Positions 36,394 through 44,281 of a stretch of 64,000 nt of DNA are shown piece by piece. This DNA comes from CAYMAZ01 sp964428185 (GTDB lineage: Bacteria > Bacteroidota > Bacteroidia > Bacteroidales > DTU049), in the NCBI GenBank assembly GCA_964428185.1, contig CAYRXH010000003.1, forward strand, positions 1 to 64,000. The letters are read 5' to 3'. Position 1 is the first letter of the stretch. The number at the start of each line of letters is the position of its first letter. Position numbers and translations under genes: made by a program. The notes beneath the pieces were generated by a model. The model ran no database searches and had not been told where the DNA came from. It saw only the letters and a program-made list of their open reading frames with translations.

Positions 36394-37164
36394 ATAAAAA
36401 CAAAGCCATCATTATTGAAGATGAAATGCCGATAGCCGAGCTGAATATTGCCTATTTGAAAGACCATCCGAATGTGGAAATTATCGCTATTTGAAATGAT
36501 AGATTCAGCGTACTAAAAGCAATTCAGGAACATAAACCTGATCTTATTTTTCTTGATGTTCGAATGCCCAAACCGACAGGTTTTGAGTTGCTTGAAATGC
36601 TTGAAAGTCCGCCCATCGTGATCTTCACAACTGCCTTTGATGAATAAGCCATACGGACTTTTGAAATGAACGCAGTGGACTATCTGATAAAACCTTATTC
36701 TCGCCAACGTTTTGCTTTAGCACTGAAAAAAGCATCCGAAAAAACAATTACCCTCCGAAAAGGTGAACATACCACTACACACAATCATACTGCTGACTTT
36801 CTGCAGCCCGAACAAACCATTGAAAGAATTGTTGTCAAAAAAAAACAACCGCATTGTGGTTGTTCGTGTTTCTTCAATAATCCATATCGGAGCCTGGGAT
36901 GATTATGTTTTTACCTATGCAGATGGAAAACAACACATCAAACAGAAAACCATGACATATTATGAAGAACATCTGAATCCGTGCAAGTTTATCAGAAAAC
37001 AATGCTCATGGGTTGTTAATGTTGATTGTATTGAACAACTCAGTCTGTACGAAAAGGAAACGTATATGGTCAGGCTGAAATCAGGAGAAGAACTTCGTGT
37101 CAGCAGAGCCGGGTATAAAAGACCGAAACCTTTTTTTAAACCAGAACTACTTAACTGTATCTGA
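36390..37164 (+). pseudogene. LytTR response regulator pseudogene
   Basis: Receiver domain NKNKAIIIEDEMPIAEL and [15 protein letters not shown] (phospho-acceptor Asp present), then a LytTR DNA-binding domain (IHIGAWDDYVFTYADGKQ ... VNVDCIEQL ... RVSRAGYK). Lesions: the expected start codon reads ATA (36390), TGA at 36492, TAA at 36645 (in DE-x-AIRTFEMNAVDYLIKP) and a frameshift in the A tract near 36840. The 3' end overlaps the convergent lipoprotein gene by 18 bases. It is the partner of the kinase remnant directly upstream. Confidence 0.78.
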
Positions 37165-37350
37165 AGGAATTTCTGCCAAAGTGTCTGAAGTTGATTCCGT
37201 AATAAATGCATCTGCATCTTCAATGGCACTAAGACGTTCTTCTTCGGCTTTAATGGAATCTTGAATTCTTTGTTTTTCAATATCTTCGGCTGATGGCCCA
37301 CAGGATGAAAGTACGATACCTAAAACAAGAGATGCAAATAGAAATTTCAT
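37147..37350 (-). CDS. Small lipoprotein
   Basis: 67 residues: leader MKFLFASLVLGIVLSSC-G with a clear lipobox (Cys17), then a charged helical part (EDIEKQRIQDSIKAEEERL) and an acidic Thr/Ser tail ending DTVK. Lipid-anchored envelope protein of unknown role. Its 3' end overlaps the end of the dead LytTR gene. Confidence 0.7.
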   Translation of the reverse strand: MKFLFASLVLGIVLSSCGPSAEDIEKQRIQDSIKAEEERLSAIEDADAFITESTSDTLAEIPSDTVK

Positions 37351-37462
37351 AGCAGTGTTTTTTTTATTGTAGAACGCAAAAATAAAAATATTTTATCACT
37401 ACTGTACGACTAAAAAATATAAAGAAGGGGGGCATACTTCCTTGAAGTTTCACCCCATGTTG

Positions 37463-37864
37463 TAAATTTGCTTTGAAAAAAATCAACAACATGAACAAAA
37501 ACACGGAAATAAAATTAGTCGGACAGCCGAACTTTCGGATTGACCTTTAAAGAAGTGTTATTGATTGATTCCACCACCATTCGTATATTCAGCGATATGT
37601 TAAAAGGCGTGGGACACAATGCGAAAAATGACGGCAAAAACAAAGGCGGCTTAAAAGTTAACATGCTCATAGCGCAACTACTGCTGAGTATGATTCAAAA
37701 AAACTGCGCAAGCGAAAAAGGCATTTTCAGTGGTGGCGGCATTGGTGAGAATACATTTAATCAGCTTGCTAGATGTATTTGAATTGCTCAGAAGCACAAG
37801 CAGGATTTATGTGAAAAACTATAAGCCTCCACCAAATCAGTTACAGATGTCATTGAGTTTTTAG
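37463..37864 (+). mobile_element. IS4-type transposase remnant (internally deleted)
   Basis: A -7 box TAAATTTG (37463-37470) precedes MNKNTEIKLVGQPNF at 37491, the usual opening of Bacteroidetes IS4-type transposases. The chain then jumps to FGLTFKEVLLIDSTTIRIFS with the DDE-type DSTT motif and KGGLKVNMLI, and again to a C-terminal piece in another frame (FSVVAALVRIHLISLLDVFE, ELLRSTSRIYVKN). At least two large deletions, so it is inactive. It marks the left side of the BREX island. Confidence 0.75.
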
Positions 37865-38005
37865 GGGGGGGTCACTTTTTGAATTGAAATATTCGTGCTT
37901 GACTACTAATAACTTACAGGCAAAATAGTCAAAAATTAATTTTAGTTGGATAGTAGTGAAAAAATATATTTGTATTTTTGACATTTTTATAGATCTTTGA
38001 AATAG

Positions 38006-38160
38006 GTGTGCGCTGCTCATGCAGGACACACATAGGCGGTCATAAAACATAGCGGTTTCAGTGGGTTTGGAAACTATCGTCCCGCATCAAGGTTTGTCAC
38101 GCGAGATACAGACGCAGCTTCGCAATCCGCTATATTTCATACCGCCAACCGTTATGCACA
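38006..38160. repeat. Large imperfect palindrome left of the BREX operon
   Basis: A small hairpin (GTGTG..CTGC-TCAT-GCAG..CACAC, 38006-38031) is followed by two long arms: GGCGGT-x10-AGCGG at 38035-38055 and its imperfect complement CCGCTATATTTCATACCGCC at 38127-38146, with about 71 bases between. It ends near CCAACCGTTATGC. The structure resembles the folded recombination sites of gene cassettes but has no proven core. It sits 140 bases before brxP. Confidence 0.45.
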
Positions 38161-38274
38161 AGCGAAAAAAATACAATGATACAGCAAATTGACAATCAAA
38201 ATTAAATATTAAACTTGGAATGAAAAACCAAACTGACAGACAAAAGACCCGACACTCATTGCCTACACTTTTAG

Positions 38275-38282
38275 TATCTTTG
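38275..38282 (+). promoter_or_regulatory. -7 box TATCTTTG for the BREX operon
   Basis: TAnnTTTG match 20 bases before the brxP ATG at 38303; the only such box placed to drive all four genes. Confidence 0.5.
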
Positions 38283-38302
38283 ACCATTTTAATTTAACTT
38301 AT

Positions 38303-40876
38303 ATGTTCAGAGTAGTCTGGGACAAAGAAATTAATGGAGTTTTGCTTACAACAAACGGAAACGGTGATGCCTTAAATGTTTCACCGCGACCGGTTTTTCA
38401 TGAAGAATTAAACCTGCTTGGTTTTGATAAAAACTGGAATTGGAAATATCCAGAATCAAAAGCCCCTTTACTTTGGGCACTAGATAGACGATATTTTTAC
38501 AAAGGTGAATTGGTTGCTGAAGTAAAAGGTGGAAATATATTTGACGAACCAATAATTGAAATCACCGATGTAGGGAAAGACTTAAAACTTAAGCCTATAA
38601 ATATTCATAAGGTAGTTGAAAAAAATCAAAAATTACTTTTTCTACTTGAACAGGAAGCCATTGAATTCATTGAACAAACCTATCGCACTTATAGTTTTAA
38701 GAAAATAAGGAGCAAAGCTAAAGCAAATGAAGAAGTTGACTGGGCTTTACTGGCTGAAATGCAAGAAAAGAATACAAAAATTAAACATGCAGTAGTTAGG
38801 CAAGACTGCGATAGTTTTGATATAATACCTCTTGACTTGGCCAAAGAAAACAACAAAACTGTTTACCTGAACACAAAGATTGACCAGTTTATTGCTTCCT
38901 TTAGTGGCGGAAAAGATTCTCAGGTTATGCTTGATCTTGTAAGCCGCGTGATACCTCCTGATGATTTTATAGTGATTTATTCAGATACTGGTATGGAAAT
39001 TCCTCCTTCAATTGAAATCTATCAACTGACAAAACAGATTTACACCAAACAGTATCCTGAACTGAAATTTCATTTATCAAAAAACCACCAAAATATTATT
39101 GATAATTGGGGCGAGTTTGGTGCACCAAGTCGTCTTAATAGATGGTGTTGCACTGTTGCTAAAACAGCCCCACTTTACAAATTATTAAAAGATTTAAAAG
39201 GGAATGGGAAGCAACCTAATGTTCTTGTTTTTGAAGGTGTTAGAGCGGAAGAAAGTAATGCTAGGGGAAAATATGCTCGAATCGGTAAAGGAGTAAAGCA
39301 TAACAATGTAATAAATGCAAGACCAATTTTTGATTGGAGTGCTACTGAAATATATTTGTATCTTTTTAGTAGAAATTTGCCATTTAATTCTGGCTATAGA
39401 AATGGTTTATCACGGGTTGGTTGTACAATATGTCCATTTTCTTCAGAGTGGTCCGAACATATAGTAAAAAAACTGTATCCAAAGAGCATTGATAAATTCA
39501 TTGATATTATATTTAATCAAACGGACACCATAGGGATTGAGAGTAAAGAGAAGAAGATTAACTATATAAAAGAAGGTAATTGGAAAAAAAGAGCAGGTGG
39601 CAAATTAAATGATTCAAATACCTCAAGAATAGATTTTATTCAGTTTAAACCTGAATTTAAGGTAATTCTCACCAATCCTAAAGAAAAAATTACTGAATGG
39701 TTAAAAGTTTTAGGCAAGATTAATTTTAATTACACAAACGATATTATTTCTGGAGAAATACTAATTGATAAAATACCTGTTATCGTAAATATTACTACCA
39801 TCCTACATGATGAAAATATCAAACAAATTATTGTATTTAAAAATATAAGTGAGAATCCATTATTAGTTAGCAAAATTAAAAAAGTATTATACAAAACAAC
39901 TTATTGTACTCATTGTGAAGCATGTGAAATAGAATGTCCTAAAGGAGCTCTTAAAGTGGAACCAAAAGTTACTATTGATTCCAATAAATGTATTCATTGT
40001 GGTAGGTGTTCTGAAATAAATGAAAAGGGCTGTTTATTGGCAAAAGCAATTAATATCTCCGAAGGAAACATAAAAAACTCATCAAATATGAAATCATCTG
40101 GTATTGACAAATATTCTACATTTGGTCTACGTGAAAAATGGCTTAGCCAGTATTTCCAGAATATTGAGAATTATTTTGAGACTGGGAATAATGATTTAGG
40201 AACAAAAATGATTCCCGCTTTAATACATTGGCTTCGAGATGCCGATTTACTAAATCGAACAGATAAAAACGCAAGTGAAACGGCAATCTTTTTAAAAGAA
40301 GTTTATCAACACAAACCAAACCTAACTTGGGAAATTATTTGGATAAATCTTTCCTATAATTCAACAATTACTAATTGGTATGTAGGCAATGTTCTATATA
40401 ATAGATCATACTCAAAAAGCGAATTGTTAGCAATGCTTCAAAATGATTATCCAAATTATGGTGCTGGGACGCTCAAAAATCCATTAGGCGCATTACTCAA
40501 TACATTTGATGAAAGTTCCTTGGGTAGTGTATTAGAAATTAGTCAATTAAAGAAAAAAGGAAATGCTATTGATACAATTATTAAAAAACCTTACGAAACT
40601 ATTGATTCAATAACTGTAGCTTATTCACTTTACCGTTACGCCAACAGCAAAAACCGCTATAATTTAACAGTTTCCGAATTATATGCTCCTGAACAAAAGC
40701 AAGGCATTTACAAGGAATTTGGAGTATCAAAAGAACGATTCCAAAACATATTGAGAACTTTACAAGAAAATAAAAACGGAATTGTAAAAGTGGATTTAGT
40801 GATGGGTCTCGACAATATCTCATTACGCGAAGATTTAACCTATACCGAAGTGCTTAAACTTTTACTTGAAAAATAG
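38303..40876 (+). CDS. brxP: BREX type 4 PAPS-reductase-family protein BrxP (four-part fusion)
   Basis: 857 residues, four parts. Residues 1-190: unassigned N-terminal domain. About 195-440: PAPS-reductase/DndC-like PP-loop ATPase with SGGKDS at 201-206, IYSDTGMEIPPS, NRWCC, and VGCTICPFSS, giving Cys residues for an iron-sulfur cluster. About 530-580: a two-cluster ferredoxin, CTHCEACEIECPKG and CIHCGRC. About 610-857: a DUF4007-like helical domain (STFGLREKWL, PALIHWLRDADLL). BrxP defines BREX type 4, where it stands in place of the methyltransferase. Sulfur transfer to DNA, as in Dnd, is inferred from the DndC likeness, not shown. brxC starts 7 bases after it. Confidence 0.85.
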   Translation: MFRVVWDKEINGVLLTTNGNGDALNVSPRPVFHEELNLLGFDKNWNWKYPESKAPLLWALDRRYFYKGELVAEVKGGNIFDEPIIEITDVGKDLKLKPINIHKVVEKNQKLLFLLEQEAIEFIEQTYRTYSFKKIRSKAKANEEVDWALLAEMQEKNTKIKHAVVRQDCDSFDIIPLDLAKENNKTVYLNTKIDQFIASFSGGKDSQVMLDLVSRVIPPDDFIVIYSDTGMEIPPSIEIYQLTKQIYTKQYPELKFHLSKNHQNIIDNWGEFGAPSRLNRWCCTVAKTAPLYKLLKDLKGNGKQPNVLVFEGVRAEESNARGKYARIGKGVKHNNVINARPIFDWSATEIYLYLFSRNLPFNSGYRNGLSRVGCTICPFSSEWSEHIVKKLYPKSIDKFIDIIFNQTDTIGIESKEKKINYIKEGNWKKRAGGKLNDSNTSRIDFIQFKPEFKVILTNPKEKITEWLKVLGKINFNYTNDIISGEILIDKIPVIVNITTILHDENIKQIIVFKNISENPLLVSKIKKVLYKTTYCTHCEACEIECPKGALKVEPKVTIDSNKCIHCGRCSEINEKGCLLAKAINISEGNIKNSSNMKSSGIDKYSTFGLREKWLSQYFQNIENYFETGNNDLGTKMIPALIHWLRDADLLNRTDKNASETAIFLKEVYQHKPNLTWEIIWINLSYNSTITNWYVGNVLYNRSYSKSELLAMLQNDYPNYGAGTLKNPLGALLNTFDESSLGSVLEISQLKKKGNAIDTIIKKPYETIDSITVAYSLYRYANSKNRYNLTVSELYAPEQKQGIYKEFGVSKERFQNILRTLQENKNGIVKVDLVMGLDNISLREDLTYTEVLKLLLEK

Positions 40877-40883
40877 TGGCATC

Positions 40884-43800
40884 ATGAAATATTCAGAAAT
40901 CATTGGATTACAGGAGTATTTTCACCCTGTGTTTAATATAGAGAACGAAACCATTAATTATTGGAAACAGTTTATTCCAAACGACCAATTTTATGAGGTT
41001 TTACGGAAAACACTTTCTGCGATAGATACAAGTGAGCCAAGTTTAAGAAAATCCATCTGGATTCAGGGAACTTTTGGCACAGGGAAAAGTCATGCAGCTT
41101 CTGTGATTAAGCATTTGCTCTTTGATGATTATGCACAGGTTGAAAATTATGTAGAAGTGAATATTGATGATTCCAGTTTAAAGTCAAAAATAAAGAACTA
41201 TCGAGGTAAAAGTAAATTAATGCCTATTGTATTAAAAGGATTAGGAAGTATATCCAATAGCAGAACATTTGCTTTACAAATTGAAAAAGCTGTAAGAACT
41301 TCACCTGGTTTTAAGGATTTAGGCATTGTAGCAACCAGCGACTTTGACAGATTGATTGAAAAGGTAAATAGCCCTTTAATAGATTGGGATTCACTTATAA
41401 ATAAGCATGATGATCTGAGTATCTATGTTTCAACCAAAACCGACATTTTAAAGAAACTAAATGCTTATGATATTGATTTCTTTCATGTAATTGAAGGCAC
41501 TCTGAATAAAGAGGGTGTTCACTTCTCCCATTCAGATATTACGAAGTGGCTTGTGGAAGTTAATAATGAGGTTATATCTCAAAAGAAAGCTGATGGGATT
41601 ATCATCATTTGGGATGAGTTTACTTCTGTAATGGATTCTATTAACTCAGGAATAATTAACCAGCTACAAAATATTGCTGAATTAAGTGAGAAAAACAACA
41701 TCTTTTTGTACTTAATCAGTCATAGAACGCCCCACCAACATTCTATACCCAAAGAAGATTTATCACGAATGAATGACAGGTTTCATATTATTCAGTATCG
41801 CATGGAACCTATTACGACCTATCATATTATTGCAGCAACCATTAAAAAAATTAATATTGAAGAATGGCTCCGTCACCAAGCAGAAATATTTGAGGGTTCA
41901 ACACAATGGGATGATTTAATTAATTTGCTAACCAATAACCACAGTGCATCTGCAAAATCAAAAATAAAAGACCTTTTCCCCATTCATCCCTATTCAGCAT
42001 ATTTATCCACCTTTATTGCCAGAAATTTAGGTTCTACCAATAGAAGTATTTTTGGGTTCTTGTATGATAAAGAATTTGGCTTTCTGAATTATTTAGACAA
42101 GGAGTTAAACGGAGAACGCTTACTTACAGCTGATTATTTGTGGGATTTCTTTGCCAATGCATTTGAAAATGATCAGGAAGCGAGGTTTAATCAGGTGCTT
42201 GATAAATATCGTTTAAATATTCAAAGAGTTCAGGAGCATGGAGAAAATTGCACAAAGGTATTTAAGGGAATTTTGCTTCTGAACGTATTATTTAAAGTAA
42301 TTGAAATAACTGGCGAAGAAGGAAGTCCGGTTACTCCTTCAACCGAAAACATTACTTCACTTTTTACTGGTTCTGGGTTTGAAAAAGAAATTCCAGAAAT
42401 ACTTTTCTTTATTGACGAAAAAGGAATCATTACAAAGACCCCAGGTGGCGACTATTTAATTGAGTTTTCATCGTTACCAATAAGAGAAATTGAGCAGGCA
42501 AAGGAAAGCGTTAGGAATCAGTTTAAAGATATAATCAATGTGCTAAAGTATGCTCAAGTCGATAAGGATTTGGAGAAAAGTATTTTCAAGGACAATATTT
42601 ACAGAGAATCTGAAATTACTTTGTTTTCAACTAATATTGACAATGAACATATTTTAAGGAATCGTTTAAACAAAGCTTTTCAGAAACCTTACAGTCTGAA
42701 ATGTGCAGTTTTTTTAGCAAATGGAGAGTATGAACATTTAACGACCATTCACAAAATTAAAGAACTAGCACAGGATGAGGATTTTCAGGATATAGTTTTT
42801 ATTATCGTTGAAGAACCATTTTCTGAAAGAAATTACGAAAAGTTTATTGATTATATTGCCAGGAAGCAGGTAAGCGACAATCATAGTTATGACGAACAGT
42901 CGGCTAATTACGAAAACTACGCAAAAGAGCAAGTAAAAGAGTGGTTTTCTAGAATTAAAAACAGATATATGCAGATCATTTTTAGGGATAAAGATGAAAA
43001 ACTTCTTGCCAATAAAATTGGAAATGTGATCAATCGTTCCTACAGTCCGGTAATTTTTTCAAAAGGAATCGATAACATTTCTGACTTATTCAGGAACGCA
43101 AACGTTTGGAAATTTCAAACAGCAATAAAGGCAGCGGAGATTTTTATTTTTGCTGACGACCGTACTGAACTTGAAGAAAAAACATCGGGCGGCCCCAATG
43201 TCTATCTTAAATATTTAGTTAAAGACAAGGAAGGCGAATATATCATTGCTGATAATTTACTATTAAAGCCAGATAGCGACCCTAATCACACTTTAAATAT
43301 TATTCAAGGAGAAATAGACTCAAAATTTTCTAAACTTAAACAGAGATCACTTTTCAATATTGGTGAAGAACTAAAATTCCTAACAGAGGCACCTTTTGGA
43401 CTTTATACAAATATGCCCAATATGGCACTTATAGGTTATGTTCTTAGAAAATATATTGGAGAACTTTATGTAGCTGATGTGGGAAGACCTATTGAAAAGG
43501 ATGAAATGCGTGATTTGATCGGCTATATGTTTAGTTTCTGGCAGGACGGCAGAAATCAAAATAAATTGAATGTACGTTTTGGTTCCAAAGAAGAAAGGGA
43601 ACTAAAAGAGATATTACTTGACCTATTTGATTTAAAAGATTTTAATAGTATTACTGATACTCGCTGGGCAATTGTAAATTACGTAAAAACAAACGCGAAA
43701 TACCCTATCTGGGCATTAAAATATTGTACTGAAGGGAAGAACATTACTGTTGCTATTGATGAGTTGCTAAAGCTTATTTATAATTCCACAAATGATATAG

Positions 43801-44273
43801 ATGTTAAGTTAATTTCTGGAGTTTTAGGAAAAACAAAGGACTATCGTTATGAACTAAAATTAGCACTTAAGCATGAAAATTTTAAAGCAGGGTTTCTAAC
43901 ATTTTTGCAAAATGTAGATGATGGTATTTTAATCACAAATGAAAACTTTAGCGAAGTTATGGATCATCTGAAATCTAGCATGCAGGAAGAAATAGGTTTA
44001 TGGAAGGAAGACAATGTTAAGTTAAAAGTTTATCAATGGCACACGCACAAAAATCAACCTCCAACTAATCCAACACTACCAACTAATCCCGACACATCTC
44101 AAAATCCTGATACTCCCACACATACTCCCACACCTGAAAGAGAAAAAATCATTTTCAAAGTCAGGAATTTTAATCTTGGTGAACAGGAACTTAAAAATAG
44201 AATTGTGAAAATGATTGAAGAAAATCAACACTTTTCTCAACTCTTAAGTTTGATTGATAAATATTTAAATTAG
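40884..44273 (+). CDS. brxC: BREX P-loop ATPase BrxC/PglY
   Basis: 1130 residues from ATG 40884 (MKYSEIIGLQEYFHP); a TTG at 40866 would overlap brxP. Walker A GTFGTGKSHAAS near residue 62 and Walker B GIIIIWDEFTSVMD near 240 mark it as the large BREX ATPase. The C-terminus has a Pro/Thr-rich linker (about 1055-1080, NPTLPTNPDTSQNPDTPTH) before a short helical end that may dock a partner. The BrxC/PglY family is required for BREX defence and probably assembles on DNA. Second gene of the operon; composition is A+T-rich like the rest of the island. Confidence 0.85.
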   Translation: MKYSEIIGLQEYFHPVFNIENETINYWKQFIPNDQFYEVLRKTLSAIDTSEPSLRKSIWIQGTFGTGKSHAASVIKHLLFDDYAQVENYVEVNIDDSSLKSKIKNYRGKSKLMPIVLKGLGSISNSRTFALQIEKAVRTSPGFKDLGIVATSDFDRLIEKVNSPLIDWDSLINKHDDLSIYVSTKTDILKKLNAYDIDFFHVIEGTLNKEGVHFSHSDITKWLVEVNNEVISQKKADGIIIIWDEFTSVMDSINSGIINQLQNIAELSEKNNIFLYLISHRTPHQHSIPKEDLSRMNDRFHIIQYRMEPITTYHIIAATIKKINIEEWLRHQAEIFEGSTQWDDLINLLTNNHSASAKSKIKDLFPIHPYSAYLSTFIARNLGSTNRSIFGFLYDKEFGFLNYLDKELNGERLLTADYLWDFFANAFENDQEARFNQVLDKYRLNIQRVQEHGENCTKVFKGILLLNVLFKVIEITGEEGSPVTPSTENITSLFTGSGFEKEIPEILFFIDEKGIITKTPGGDYLIEFSSLPIREIEQAKESVRNQFKDIINVLKYAQVDKDLEKSIFKDNIYRESEITLFSTNIDNEHILRNRLNKAFQKPYSLKCAVFLANGEYEHLTTIHKIKELAQDEDFQDIVFIIVEEPFSERNYEKFIDYIARKQVSDNHSYDEQSANYENYAKEQVKEWFSRIKNRYMQIIFRDKDEKLLANKIGNVINRSYSPVIFSKGIDNISDLFRNANVWKFQTAIKAAEIFIFADDRTELEEKTSGGPNVYLKYLVKDKEGEYIIADNLLLKPDSDPNHTLNIIQGEIDSKFSKLKQRSLFNIGEELKFLTEAPFGLYTNMPNMALIGYVLRKYIGELYVADVGRPIEKDEMRDLIGYMFSFWQDGRNQNKLNVRFGSKEERELKEILLDLFDLKDFNSITDTRWAIVNYVKTNAKYPIWALKYCTEGKNITVAIDELLKLIYNSTNDIDVKLISGVLGKTKDYRYELKLALKHENFKAGFLTFLQNVDDGILITNENFSEVMDHLKSSMQEEIGLWKEDNVKLKVYQWHTHKNQPPTNPTLPTNPDTSQNPDTPTHTPTPEREKIIFKVRNFNLGEQELKNRIVKMIEENQHFSQLLSLIDKYLN

Positions 44274-44281
44274 AGGCAACC

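Noticed and set aside
13454..37164. Treating all frameshifts in the window as sequencing errors
   Set aside because: Conserved genes with comparable A or T tracts are intact and several lesions are nonsense codons outside homopolymers, so real decay is more likely, though reads are needed.
38006..38160. Calling the palindrome a true integron attC site
   Set aside because: No exact core-site pair and no integrase gene in the window; only the overall shape fits.
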